Counted from the first letter of the stretch, positions 7,042 through 15,703 are shown. The stretch: 21,351 nt of DNA from JAHHLP01 sp041609895 (GCA_041609895.1 JBFIPX010000040.1:1-21351); one strand, 5' to 3'. Notes: a model not told the origin generated them from the letters alone. Numbers and translations: made by a program.

Positions 7042-7923
7042 GTGTATCTCCTGGTGTCCGACCTACATTTCGGCAAGGGGACACGTGAACAGGAACGTGT
7101 CAAAGAAGACGATCTGCTATGCCTCATTGAGCGGTACCGTGAGGACCTGGACGGTCTCATCCTGCTCGGTGATGTCTTCGATCAATTTATCGAGTACAGA
7201 CACCTGGTGCCGAAGGGGTATTTCCGCTTTCTCACGACTTTGTTTGATCTGGCCAAGTCACGCGTCCCGGTCATCTACGTGGTCGGCAATCACGACCCGT
7301 GGCACCTCGATTATTTTGACACCGAACTCGGCGTGGTTGTCGTCCGAGACGTGCATGAGATATTAGTCGGTGGCTGTCGCGTGGCGTTGACGCACGGGGA
7401 TACGGTGGGCCGCGGACCACTCGCTCGCATTATTCAGCGAGCCACCAGGCACCCGTTGTCGATGGCACTTTACAGAACGCTTCTGCCAGCCGATTTCGCA
7501 TATAGGTTTGCCCGCTTCGTCAAGAATAGGCTTGAGTCGAGCGATTCCCCCGAACCTGCCGTGATTGACCGATTGCGGTCGGCGGCGCACAGCATGTTGT
7601 CAGACGGTGCAGATCTCGTCGTGTTGGCTCACAGTCATCATGCCGAGTTGATCGAGTGGCCTGAAGGATTGTACGCGAACACGGGGAGTTGGCATATCGA
7701 TCGAAGTGTGGTCTCTGTGCAAGCGGTTACGCAGGCGCCCGGCAGGAAAGATCCGGTCGCCGCGAAAAGTGGCCACAGTGACGAGCAAGGCTGCATTCGT
7801 CAGGGCCGCTGGAACGGCAATGACGTTGTTTGGTATTCAAAAGCTAGATTCGGTTCACAAAGCCCCCCTGAAACCCCGCCGGAAGACAATACGGATGTCC
7901 GCCGAACGTTTGGTCTAGCCTAG
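7042..7923 (+). CDS. lpxH: UDP-2,3-diacylglucosamine diphosphatase-like metallophosphoesterase (LpxH type)
   Basis: LpxH removes UMP from UDP-2,3-diacylglucosamine to give lipid X in lipid A synthesis, at the cytoplasmic face of the inner membrane. Counting from GTG 7042 (293 aa), the dinuclear metal site is intact: SDLHFG (Asp7, His9), LGDVFDQF (Asp44), GNHD (Asn83, His84), LTHGD (His118) and LAHSHH (His197, His199). The spacing agrees well with E. coli LpxH. The last motif reads AHSHH rather than GHTH. A tail of about 60 residues after VSVQAVT is polar and not conserved as far as I can tell. GTG 7042 is chosen because conserved sequence begins at once (VYLLVSDLHFG). The longer frame from TTG 6919 would add 41 unlikely residues. 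The next gene, a penicillin-binding protein, starts 39 bases after the stop, so the two may be co-transcribed. A related phosphoesterase with another substrate cannot be excluded. Confidence 0.82.
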   Translation: MYLLVSDLHFGKGTREQERVKEDDLLCLIERYREDLDGLILLGDVFDQFIEYRHLVPKGYFRFLTTLFDLAKSRVPVIYVVGNHDPWHLDYFDTELGVVVVRDVHEILVGGCRVALTHGDTVGRGPLARIIQRATRHPLSMALYRTLLPADFAYRFARFVKNRLESSDSPEPAVIDRLRSAAHSMLSDGADLVVLAHSHHAELIEWPEGLYANTGSWHIDRSVVSVQAVTQAPGRKDPVAAKSGHSDEQGCIRQGRWNGNDVVWYSKARFGSQSPPETPPEDNTDVRRTFGLA

Positions 7924-7962
7924 GCTCGCCATTTGTCCAGCCTGGGCTGCTCCGCACCTGAA

Positions 7963-10356
7963 ATGGACCAATACCAGTACACAGACAAAGAGCTTCGCGA
8001 ATACTTCGGCAATCCGAATGTGCGCCGCTCGAATGGACAGCCTCCCTCCGGCGGAGAAAACGGGCTGAAGGAACGTCTGCGAGAATATCGCGAAAGGGTA
8101 CGCGACTACGTCAACAACCGGACCCGGGGAGAGAGGCAGGCGCAGGCGGTCTATGCTCTCGGAGCCATCCTCTTCATTCTCATCGCGGGGACCCTCGCAG
8201 TTGGCCTGTACCTGCTGACGCTGGCAGACGATCTTCCCTCGCTCGAACAGCTCGAGAATCCTGACTTCCAGCTAGCTACGGTCGCCTACACTGCGGACGG
8301 TGAAGAACTCCAACGGTACGCACGTCAGAACCGGTCGTGGGTCAGCTTCGAGGACATCTCCCCCAACACGGTTGATGCTCTCGTTGCGACCGAAGACCAC
8401 AGGTTCTTCTCCCATTGGGGAATCGACTTGTTCCGCACTATGGCGATCCCGTATCACGTTCTCCGCGGCGATCCGCAAGGTGGCTCAACGCTTTCGCAGC
8501 AACTGGCGAGGAACCTGTATAACGAGGAAATCGGCAAGAAGGTAACGGTTCAGCGAAAGCTGAAGGAGATGGTGACGGCAGTACAACTCGAGCGCCGGTA
8601 TACCAAGCGTGAGATCATCGAGATGTACCTCAATACGGTTGAGTTTGGCAATAATGCCTTTGGCATCGATGCCGCGGCGAGGACCTTCTTCGGAAAGTCG
8701 CCCGCTGATCTCGATGTGCTCGAAGGTGCGACGCTTGTGGGGATGCTTCAGGCGATCACCCGGTACAACCCTGTCCGCAACCCCGAGAACGCGAGGCGAC
8801 GGCGGAACGTCGTTCTCGGGCAGATGGAAAAGCACGGTTTCATAACTGCCCAGTTCCTTGCCGCGAATCGAGACAAACCCGTCGACACGAGCTACAGGTC
8901 CTCCGAGATCACTGAGGGCCTTGCCCCTTACTTCGCTGAGTACGTTCGCAACTGGACAGCCGACTGGGGCAAGCAAAACGGGTTCGACGTGTACTCGGAC
9001 GGACTGCTGACCTACACGACGCTCGATTCCAGGATGCAGGAGATCGCCCAGGGAGCGGTTGGGGCGTACATGGACAAGCTCCAGGCCGTGGTAGACTACG
9101 AATGGAGCCGCGCGTCGGGCTACGAGCTGAGCACGAGTCTCGAGCCCTATCAGACCAAAACAGGCTATGTGCCCTTCGAATACTTCTGGACCTCGAAGAA
9201 GAGCATTGTGGACGCCTTCATTCGGGAGTCCGAGGCCTTTCGCTTGCTTCGTAACGATGGAAAATCGACCGCAGAGGCGTTGGCGGAGCTTCGCTCGAAC
9301 CAGTCGTTCATGGATTCGCTGCGGACGGTCAAGACCAGACTCGAGGCGGGTCTTGTGGCCATCGATCCGAGAACAGGCCACGTCAAAGCGTGGGTTGGCG
9401 GCCGCGACCTCGCCCAGGACTGGTTCGATCACGTCGCGCTGGCGAAGCGGCAACCGGGATCCACGTTCAAGCCGTTTGTTTACACGGCGGCGATTGACAA
9501 CGGTTATTCACCGCTTCACGAACTGAAGGACTCGACCTTCTATCACGTTGACGCGCTCGGTAACGAGTGGCAGCCGGGCAACTCCGGGAGCGACAGCCTG
9601 GGTTCGGGCGAACTGCTCACCCTCAGGGAGGGCCTGGCACGGTCCAAGAATACGGTCACGGGCCGCCTTGTCATGCTCGTCTCCCCAAGAGAGGTAGCCT
9701 TCTACGCGAGGCGCATGGGCATTCAAAGTCGACTGCAGGAAGTACCGTCTATCGCGCTCGGCACTTCGGACGTTTCCCTGCTTGAACTGGTGGCGGCATA
9801 CAGCACACTGGCCAGCGGGGGCGAATACAACGAACCGGTTGTCGTTACCAGCATCCATGACCGCTTCGGAAACGTCATCTACGAGAATGAACCGAAGCCG
9901 CGAATGGCGATCTCGCAGGAGACTGCATATACCGTGCTCGACATGATGCGGGATGTCATTCGATATGGTACGGGAGTCCGAATTCGTAACCAGTTTGGCT
10001 TGTATGAGTTCGACCTCGCTGGAAAGACGGGTACGACGCAAAACAACGCGGACGGCTGGTTCATGGCGATGCACCCGGAGCTCGTAGTGGGCGCGTGGGT
10101 CGGTTTCAACGACAGTCGCGTAACGTTTCGTTCCGACTGGTGGGGGCAAGGCGCGCACAACGCGCTCTTTCTCGTCGGCGAGTTTCTAAAGGAGGCGCTC
10201 GAGGGTGAAGATCCCGTGCTGACGAACGCACGATTTCCGACATTGGGAGATCTCGGAATCTCCATCGGTGCGACCGGTGCGCTCGACGAAGCAGACAGTG
10301 AGGGCGGCATCGAAGACAAGCAGAATCGGCGGGAGCGGGGCCGAGTGGGCTGGTAG
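7963..10356 (+). CDS. Class A penicillin-binding protein (PBP1a-type transglycosylase/transpeptidase)
   Basis: A bifunctional peptidoglycan synthase that polymerises lipid II and cross-links peptide stems in the periplasm. From ATG 7963 it has 797 residues: a cytosolic N terminus (1-60), one transmembrane helix (about 63-87), then a GT51 domain. The GT51 motifs are ATEDHRFFSHWGID (Glu144 catalytic), GGSTLSQQLARNLY (173-186), and AVQLERRYTKREIIEMYLN (second Glu210). A linker runs from about 290 to 460. The transpeptidase domain has all three motifs: STFK (Ser500 nucleophile, Lys503), SKN (561-563) and KTGTT (688-692). The last 50 or so residues are charged and low in complexity. TTG 7933 would add ten residues (SSLGCSAPE) in the same frame, but ATG 7963 is the more natural start. 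There is no Shine-Dalgarno sequence. It follows the lpxH-like gene and converges with ispE. Confidence 0.96.
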   Translation: MDQYQYTDKELREYFGNPNVRRSNGQPPSGGENGLKERLREYRERVRDYVNNRTRGERQAQAVYALGAILFILIAGTLAVGLYLLTLADDLPSLEQLENPDFQLATVAYTADGEELQRYARQNRSWVSFEDISPNTVDALVATEDHRFFSHWGIDLFRTMAIPYHVLRGDPQGGSTLSQQLARNLYNEEIGKKVTVQRKLKEMVTAVQLERRYTKREIIEMYLNTVEFGNNAFGIDAAARTFFGKSPADLDVLEGATLVGMLQAITRYNPVRNPENARRRRNVVLGQMEKHGFITAQFLAANRDKPVDTSYRSSEITEGLAPYFAEYVRNWTADWGKQNGFDVYSDGLLTYTTLDSRMQEIAQGAVGAYMDKLQAVVDYEWSRASGYELSTSLEPYQTKTGYVPFEYFWTSKKSIVDAFIRESEAFRLLRNDGKSTAEALAELRSNQSFMDSLRTVKTRLEAGLVAIDPRTGHVKAWVGGRDLAQDWFDHVALAKRQPGSTFKPFVYTAAIDNGYSPLHELKDSTFYHVDALGNEWQPGNSGSDSLGSGELLTLREGLARSKNTVTGRLVMLVSPREVAFYARRMGIQSRLQEVPSIALGTSDVSLLELVAAYSTLASGGEYNEPVVVTSIHDRFGNVIYENEPKPRMAISQETAYTVLDMMRDVIRYGTGVRIRNQFGLYEFDLAGKTGTTQNNADGWFMAMHPELVVGAWVGFNDSRVTFRSDWWGQGAHNALFLVGEFLKEALEGEDPVLTNARFPTLGDLGISIGATGALDEADSEGGIEDKQNRRERGRVGW

Positions 10357-10365
10357 GATGTTCGT

Positions 10366-10427
10366 CGCAACAGCGGAGCATTATTGTCGGCGCGCCGCTG
10401 CCCCTTTGCCTATCAACGCCTGTTGCG
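10366..10427. repeat. Inverted repeats between two convergent genes, possible weak terminator
   Basis: The 85 bases between the penicillin-binding protein stop and the ispE stop hold an exact 8-base inverted repeat (cgcaacag at 10366-10373 with ctgttgcg at 10420-10427). Nested inside are a 6-base stem (cagcgg at 10371 with ccgctg at 10395) and a 10-base GC palindrome (10388-10397). There is no T-run, so this is not a clear intrinsic terminator. Its place between convergent genes makes a bidirectional transcript end possible. Confidence 0.3.
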
Positions 10428-10441
10428 GCGCAAACAGGACC

Positions 10442-11296
10442 TCAAACCGCCGTACCATGCCAGGTGCGCATCTGGGCGAACAGTTCCTGAGACAGGGCAG
10501 CTCTTGCCTGTCCCGCAGACGTGAAGAGCGCGAACACAGCTGACCCGGATCCCGACAGCCCCACGTACGACGCGTCGTTACTCGCAAACGCCTCGAAGAT
10601 GTCATCCAGAGCTGCGTGACGCGAACGTAGAGGAGCCTCAAAATCATTTGTGAGCTCGTTTCGCCAGCGCACCATGTCTCTGCCGCATACGAGCTCCGTA
10701 AGGTCGGGCCGCGACGAAGCCCTCGGTTTGATCGCTCCGTAAGCTTCCCGCGTCGACACATGCAGTCCGGGCACGGCAACAGCTATCCAGCGGCTCAGTT
10801 CGAACGGAGCCTCGCCGCATACCAGCTCAGCCAGCTCGGTCCCCCGGCCCTTCGCCAACGCTGGTACGCCTCTGATAAAGAAGGGAACGTCCGAACCGAT
10901 TTCGGCCGCGACATCCATCATCTTCTCCTCAGAGCAGTCAATGCTCCACAGGTCACGGAGGACTGTGAGAACCGTCGCCGCGTCGCTCGAACCGCTGCCG
11001 AGACCGGCTCCATATGGGACGCGCTTGTCGAGATAGATGTCGACGCCGCGATCTACACCGGAACTCCGCCGAAGCAGGTCCGCGGCACGAACGCATGTAT
11101 TCGAATCGTCGGTGGGAAGATTAGGATCCGAGCACCTGAACACAATGTCGGAATCATCGCGGATCGCCACACGAAGCCGATCCGCCCACCCAATGCGCAG
11201 CATTACCGTCTCAATCTCGTGGAATCCATCGTCGCGACGGCTCAGCACGTGAAGACCCAGGTTTATCTTGGCGTAGGCGGCAAACTCCTGCATCAT
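10442..11296 (-). CDS. ispE: 4-diphosphocytidyl-2-C-methyl-D-erythritol kinase
   Basis: IspE is the GHMP-family kinase of the MEP pathway, phosphorylating CDP-methylerythritol with ATP in the cytoplasm. The 284-residue length is normal. Family motifs are clear: AYAKINLGLHV near the N terminus (Lys10, substrate site), the ATP-binding glycine-rich loop VPYGAGLGSGSSDAAT (93-108), IGSDVPFF with the catalytic Asp136, and the third motif GLSGSGSAVFALF (246-258). The frame starts with two consecutive ATG codons (11296 and 11293), and either could be used. No Shine-Dalgarno sequence is apparent. It is a single minus-strand gene, convergent with the penicillin-binding protein gene and divergent from the polysaccharide export gene. 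With ispG it is the second MEP gene in the window, though the two are not in one operon. Confidence 0.96.
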   Translation of the reverse strand: MMQEFAAYAKINLGLHVLSRRDDGFHEIETVMLRIGWADRLRVAIRDDSDIVFRCSDPNLPTDDSNTCVRAADLLRRSSGVDRGVDIYLDKRVPYGAGLGSGSSDAATVLTVLRDLWSIDCSEEKMMDVAAEIGSDVPFFIRGVPALAKGRGTELAELVCGEAPFELSRWIAVAVPGLHVSTREAYGAIKPRASSRPDLTELVCGRDMVRWRNELTNDFEAPLRSRHAALDDIFEAFASNDASYVGLSGSGSAVFALFTSAGQARAALSQELFAQMRTWHGTAV

Positions 11297-11505
11297 CAGC
11301 GCGTCGAGGTGTAGCGGTGCACGTCTTTGCGAATAGCGACAGGTGGTCGTAGTTTAATTACTTCCAATCATGTAGGCTCTGCCCACGGCGCGTATTAAGA
11401 TACCCGTTACCACTTCAAACCGGCGGACCGACCTCGTTCGCCCCACTCAGAGCATACATCTTTCACTTCATTCGCACAGTTCACGCCGACAAATGTTTGT
11501 GGCCG
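11297..11505. promoter_or_regulatory. Divergent promoter region between ispE and the polysaccharide export gene
   Basis: These 209 bases must contain the start signals for ispE on one side and the polysaccharide export operon on the other. A/T-rich patches lie at 11351-11365 and 11392-11402. None gives a promoter I would defend; the best plus-strand match (TTGCGA at 11327) lacks a good -10 partner. The last 20 bases hold a hairpin listed separately. Confidence 0.45.
11485..11503 (+). promoter_or_regulatory. Hairpin immediately upstream of the export gene start codon
   Basis: The arms acaaa (11489-11493) and tttgt (11496-11500) pair exactly and are extended by gcc (11485-11487) with ggc (11501-11503) across a one-base bulge. 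This gives up to eight pairs around a very tight loop, so the innermost pair is probably open. The structure ends two bases before ATG 11506, where a ribosome would bind. It could limit translation, or as DNA serve as a small operator. It may also be chance. Confidence 0.3.
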
Positions 11506-13266
11506 ATGACTGAGATCGGAAGCGTATCAAGACGGGCACTCAGGATCGCGGTCGTAATGCTGATGGCGGGAGCGGCAACGACCGACGCTCTGGGACAAAT
11601 CGGCAGTACGTCGAGGCGGTCGGCAGACCAAGACCCGCTCGATCTCCTGCGACAGCGGATGGCGCAGTCCGCGAGCGCCGGGACCACTGTCCCCCAGGAG
11701 GGGGCCGTGGACCCGATGACGTACAAGGTAGGTCCCGGAGACGTCTTTCAAATCAGCGTTGGTGGTCTTCAGACTGTTTCGATCCCCGTTACGGTAGGCG
11801 CGGACGGACACCTCGCGCTTCCCGAAGCGGGCGCCGTCCAAGTCGCAGGGCTTGTGCTGGCGGATGCTCGGGACGCTGTCCACGCCCAGCTGAAATCGGT
11901 TTACCGAAACGTACCCGCCACGGCTACGCTCTTGCAGCCGCGGCAATTCTACGTTCACGTGGTCGGGGCGGTGTCATCGCCCGGACGGTATCTCGTGATG
12001 CCAGTCGGCCGCGTCCTCGACGCGGTGTCTCTTGCGTTTGCCGACACGACGCGCCCGCCAACCACCAACCTGCGCTTCCAGCCCTCTTTCCGAAACGTGT
12101 CCGTAACGGGAATCGATGGTACCGTCCGCGCGTCGGACCTCATGCGCTATCTCATTACGGGCGAGACGGACTTCAACCCATATCTCCAGGACGGCGACGT
12201 GATTCGAGTCGGAGGTTATGATCCGTCGGAGCAATCGATTTTTGTGAACGGGGATGTACCTTTTGCCGGCGCCTATGAGTACCGCGCCGGCGATACTCTC
12301 GCGGACGTGCTCGCTCTGGCTACGGGCAACACGGACGTAGGTACTCACTATCGGCTTGTCAGAATCACCCGCCGTAACCCCGACGGTACCACCTCGACGG
12401 TGCCTTCCGTGGAAAACTCAAGCGGCGATGATTTCGACAAGATTGACACACGCCCACTCGACCAACTGTACTTCGCTCGTGAGCACGGTCGAGACGGCGG
12501 CATCGCCCTTGTGGAAGGCGCGGTGAGATACCCCGGCGCGTACCCGATCAGAACAGGCCAGACGACCTTGTCCGATCTCGTCGATGCGGTCGATGGGTTT
12601 CAAGAGGATGCCCTGTTGCGGGGAGCGTTCATCGAACGACGCGCAGCCTTTTCCATGAGCGAATTTCCGGTTCGATTCGTCGGCCTGCCCCTAGGGCCAA
12701 ACGTGCCGCCAATTTATTTACCCGACACTTCCGCTGTCCTGCAGCGCATTCGGCTTGCACCATTTGACTGGCGTGGCACCAACTATGTGACACGGGAGCT
12801 TCACTCGCAGCGACGCGTCGCGATGAACCTGGCCGAGGCCTCTCGTGAGGATATGTCGCGCGTTAGACTGTTCGCGGGAGACCGATTGGTCGTCCCGAAA
12901 AATGACGGAACGATCTTCGTGTTTGGCCAAGTCACGCGCGCCGGATTCATTTCATTCGAGCCGGACCGAACGGTTGCGCACTATCTCGATGCCGCAGGCG
13001 GGCGAGCCGAACTGGCCGCCGACGCCTTTCTCATCGAGGCAGGCACTGGAGCGTATCGAAAGGGCGACGACTCGTTGGTACGACCGGGCGATATGATCTT
13101 CGTTGACAGCCGTGAATACCTCGCCGACACTGCCGAGCTGAGCCGCCTCGCGGTGGAGGACAAGCGCATTGAATCTGATCAAAAATTCAGGACAACGCAG
13201 ATCATCCTGCAGACTGTCGGGTCGATCGCTTCGATCATCGCCCTGATCATCGCCGCGCGAAAGTAA
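11506..13266 (+). CDS. Polysaccharide export protein with Poly_export and four SLBB domains (Wza-type)
   Basis: A Wza-like periplasmic/outer-membrane export component. From ATG 11506 it has 586 residues. A Sec signal peptide (1-30) is likely cleaved after DALG. The Poly_export domain starts at YKVGPGDVFQISVGG (73-87) and runs to about 145. Four SLBB-type beta-grasp repeats follow: FYVHVVGAVSSPGRYLV (148-164), IFVNGDVPFAGAYEY (245-259), ALVEGAVRYPGAYPI (334-348) and IFVFGQVTRAGFISF (470-484). The C terminus ends with a hydrophobic helix (about 565-583). In Wza the C-terminal helix forms the outer-membrane pore; that role is inferred here. Unlike Wza there is no lipobox cysteine. TTG 11497 would add three residues. 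A glycosyltransferase gene follows after 22 bases, probably in the same transcript. With the Wzz, Wzy and Wzx homologues downstream, it belongs to a Wzx/Wzy-type export system. Confidence 0.9.
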   Translation: MTEIGSVSRRALRIAVVMLMAGAATTDALGQIGSTSRRSADQDPLDLLRQRMAQSASAGTTVPQEGAVDPMTYKVGPGDVFQISVGGLQTVSIPVTVGADGHLALPEAGAVQVAGLVLADARDAVHAQLKSVYRNVPATATLLQPRQFYVHVVGAVSSPGRYLVMPVGRVLDAVSLAFADTTRPPTTNLRFQPSFRNVSVTGIDGTVRASDLMRYLITGETDFNPYLQDGDVIRVGGYDPSEQSIFVNGDVPFAGAYEYRAGDTLADVLALATGNTDVGTHYRLVRITRRNPDGTTSTVPSVENSSGDDFDKIDTRPLDQLYFAREHGRDGGIALVEGAVRYPGAYPIRTGQTTLSDLVDAVDGFQEDALLRGAFIERRAAFSMSEFPVRFVGLPLGPNVPPIYLPDTSAVLQRIRLAPFDWRGTNYVTRELHSQRRVAMNLAEASREDMSRVRLFAGDRLVVPKNDGTIFVFGQVTRAGFISFEPDRTVAHYLDAAGGRAELAADAFLIEAGTGAYRKGDDSLVRPGDMIFVDSREYLADTAELSRLAVEDKRIESDQKFRTTQIILQTVGSIASIIALIIAARK

Positions 13267-13288
13267 AAGATCAGGCAAGTCGCCGGCT

Positions 13289-14482
13289 ATGAAGATCGTC
13301 GTCCACGACTATGGCGGTTACCCGTTCCCGGTGCAGCTCAGCCGTTCTCTCGCGAGACGAGGACACGAAGTGGCGCACATCTACTGCCGCTCACTGTGGA
13401 CGACACCCCGCGCCGGTCTGGAACCGCGGGCAGACGACCCGTCAAGCTTCACAATCCGCCCAATAAAGCTGCAAGAGGACGTTTCCAAGTACTCTTTTGT
13501 AAAGCGCTGGCGCCAGGAACGGACTTACGGACGGCTGCTCCGTGAGGAGGTCGCCCGACTTTCGCCGGATGTTGTGCTATCAGGGAATACGCCGCTAGAT
13601 GCTCAACAGGCACTCCAGGACTATTGCGCGCAGGCCGGCATTCGCTTCGTGTTTTGGCTGCAGGACGTTCTGGGCGTGGCCACACACCGGATCCTGCGGA
13701 AGAAGCTGCCGATCATAGGCGCCATCATCGGTCGCCACTATATACGGATGGAGGTCCGCCAACTGCGCGCGAGCGATGCCGTCGTCCTCATTACCGAGGA
13801 CTTTCGTGGAGTGATGAACGAATGGGGCGTAGACGAACAACGCATTGCAATTTTAGAAAACTGGTCCCCGTTGGATCAGATGCCCGTCCGACCGAAGGTA
13901 AACGAGTGGTCCCAAACGCACGGACTCGACGACAAAACCTGCTTCATCTACACAGGCACCCTTGGCATGAAGCACAATCCAGAACTACTGGTGCAACTCG
14001 CGCTACGGTTCAGGAAACAGGACGACATCAGGGTGGTCGTGCTGTCACAGGGAATGGGAGCCGACTGGCTTCGAGAGCGAGTCCATCGAGAAGGTCTGGA
14101 AAACCTCATGGTGATGGACTACTGTCCGTTTGACGAGCTTCCAGACGTGATGGGAACTGCTGACGTTCTTGTTGCCTTACTCGAGCCGGATGCAGGAACC
14201 TACTCGGTCCCGTCGAAGGTGTTGTCTTACCTGTGTGCGGGCCGACCGCTTCTGCTCGCGGTACCCGCAGACAACCTGGCGGCGAGGATAGTACGGAGTG
14301 CTGACGCAGGGCTCGTCGCCGATCCCAATGACTCAGAGGCCTTCCTGCAGGCAGCAGACGCGCTGGTTGCAGGCGAGAAGGACCTCGACGAGATGGGTCG
14401 GTGCGCTCGGGCGCATGCCGAGAAAGCTTTCGACATCGAACGAATTACAGAGGCTTTCCTGTCGATTCTCGCACCGGAATGA
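13289..14482 (+). CDS. Glycosyltransferase family 4 protein (WcaI/WbuB-like)
   Basis: A 397-residue GT-B glycosyltransferase. The N-terminal acceptor half starts with MKIVVHDYGGYPFPVQLSRS, typical of GT4 enzymes with a glycine-rich first loop. It contains the FVFWLQDVLGVATHRIL stretch (120-136) seen in the WcaI/WbuB subgroup. The nucleotide-sugar half begins at about 218 (FIYTGTLGMKHNPELL) and includes PFDELPDVMGTADVLVALLE and GTYSVPSKVLSYLCAGRPLL (303-322). The classical EX7E motif is not complete: Glu299 is present but the second Glu is replaced within VPSK, as is usual in this subgroup. It probably adds a sugar to the lipid-linked repeat unit on the cytoplasmic face of the membrane; donor and acceptor cannot be told. 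It sits 22 bases downstream of the export gene and converges with the next glycosyltransferase. Confidence 0.88.
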   Translation: MKIVVHDYGGYPFPVQLSRSLARRGHEVAHIYCRSLWTTPRAGLEPRADDPSSFTIRPIKLQEDVSKYSFVKRWRQERTYGRLLREEVARLSPDVVLSGNTPLDAQQALQDYCAQAGIRFVFWLQDVLGVATHRILRKKLPIIGAIIGRHYIRMEVRQLRASDAVVLITEDFRGVMNEWGVDEQRIAILENWSPLDQMPVRPKVNEWSQTHGLDDKTCFIYTGTLGMKHNPELLVQLALRFRKQDDIRVVVLSQGMGADWLRERVHREGLENLMVMDYCPFDELPDVMGTADVLVALLEPDAGTYSVPSKVLSYLCAGRPLLLAVPADNLAARIVRSADAGLVADPNDSEAFLQAADALVAGEKDLDEMGRCARAHAEKAFDIERITEAFLSILAPE

Positions 14483-14536
14483 CCAGGCATCTTGACGACC
14501 ATACATACGACGATGTTGCGCTACACTGACACCCGA

Positions 14537-15703
14537 TTAATCATTCCCGGACAACAGCTCATTCCATTGGGCTGTAATGATCCTGGGATGAAATACCTGC
14601 TCGAAGCGCTCTCGAGCTCCGCGAGCGAAGTCCGTCCAACGCTCTCGATTCGCTAGGGAATTCAAGGCGTCGGCTATCGATTCGGGACTACGCGGTTCAA
14701 CAAACAACCCGTCACGGTCGCCGACGATCATCTTTGGGATACTCGCGTGGCGGGTCGTGATGACCGGCGTCCCTGCATTCAGAGCCTCCACAATCGACAG
14801 CGGCTGCGCCTCCGTAGGATAGTAGGTTGGAAGGACAAACACGTCCGCCTCAACGAACAAGCGCCGAACCGAACCTCTATCGCGAACGGAACCGAGATGC
14901 CGCACGCGGTCTCCCAACTCGTGTGTCTGGACTCGGGTTGCGAACTCCTTCTCGTCCTTGTCGGCCTCCCATCCACCGGCGAAGGTCGCGCGAAACTCAA
15001 TCTTTCGCGCTTTCAGGATCTGGAGAGCATCGAGCAGGTCAAGGTAGCCTTTCGACTCGATCATGTTGCTTAAGAAGAGTATGTGCAAGTCCGACTTCAC
15101 CTTTCCTGCATTGATCTTCTCGTCCACCTCGGTCGCATCCATGAGCACATCTGCCCCCACGGTATTGCGCATAACGAACCGCTTTTCCGGCGGAATCCAA
15201 CCGGCGCACCTTTCAGCAAGTACCTCATCGTTGAACACGAGCCCTCGCAATCGGTCAACGAGCTTCCGGGCGGTGACGCGAGTCAACGGCGACTCGAACA
15301 GCCGATGGAAACTACCCCAGTGCACAACTCCCATGACGGTCTGCTTTGGATGGAAGGCGGGAGCGACGACAACCAGATCACGAAGGTGACCCAAAGTGCT
15401 CGGCGAAATAGCCGGCCAAACGACCGTGGCCTCAGGCTTGGATTGAAGATCCTCTCGTACCTCCCGCCGACGAGCGATGTAATGCTTGGCACGCGATAAG
15501 CTGAAGCCTGCCTTCCACTGAACGTAGTCACCCTCGTCCGGTGGCGATAGATTTACCCGATGGACGTCCCAATCCTGCTCCATGTGTTCCGCAAACTGCT
15601 CTGTCAGGATCGACTGGCCGGTGACGGGCGGTGGGAAGAACCCGATCACGATCAGTTCCTTCCGGTTGCCGGAAGGCATCGTATTTTCCACGCCGCTACT
15701 CAT
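14537..15703 (-). CDS. Glycosyltransferase family 4 protein with an intact EX7E motif
   Basis: A 388-residue GT-B enzyme. The N-terminal half opens with LIVIGFFPPPVTGQSILTEQ (17-36), a PPxxGQS-type loop common in GT4 enzymes of polysaccharide loci. The donor-binding half begins at about 207 (ILFLSNMIESKGYLDLLDAL). It contains VFVLPTYYPTEAQPLSIVEA, with the EX7E pair at Glu298 and Glu306, then NAGTPVITTRHASIP. A retaining transfer from a nucleotide sugar is expected; the sugar is unknown. ATG 15703 is used, and ATG at residue 9 is an alternative. It is transcribed on the minus strand downstream of another glycosyltransferase (75 bases apart), opposite to the remaining polysaccharide genes, and converges with the WcaI-like gene at 14482. 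Confidence 0.9.
   Translation of the reverse strand: MSSGVENTMPSGNRKELIVIGFFPPPVTGQSILTEQFAEHMEQDWDVHRVNLSPPDEGDYVQWKAGFSLSRAKHYIARRREVREDLQSKPEATVVWPAISPSTLGHLRDLVVVAPAFHPKQTVMGVVHWGSFHRLFESPLTRVTARKLVDRLRGLVFNDEVLAERCAGWIPPEKRFVMRNTVGADVLMDATEVDEKINAGKVKSDLHILFLSNMIESKGYLDLLDALQILKARKIEFRATFAGGWEADKDEKEFATRVQTHELGDRVRHLGSVRDRGSVRRLFVEADVFVLPTYYPTEAQPLSIVEALNAGTPVITTRHASIPKMIVGDRDGLFVEPRSPESIADALNSLANRERWTDFARGARERFEQVFHPRIITAQWNELLSGND

Noticed and set aside
8485..9453. 322-residue open frame antisense to the penicillin-binding protein
   Set aside because: Long, but fully opposite a gene with all catalytic motifs. Its composition mirrors the sense codons and no motif is seen.
9508..10158. 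216-residue antisense frame in the penicillin-binding protein
   Set aside because: Same reason: a mirror of the transpeptidase domain without its own features.
10357..10441. Intrinsic terminator between the penicillin-binding protein gene and ispE
   Set aside because: Inverted repeats exist, but no T-run follows on either strand, so I list them only as repeats.
10760..11314. 184-residue plus-strand frame opposite ispE
   Set aside because: Antisense shadow. ispE is unmistakable on the other strand.
15083..15499. 138-residue plus-strand frame opposite a glycosyltransferase
   Set aside because: Antisense shadow with no domain. The minus-strand GT4 gene has an intact EX7E motif.
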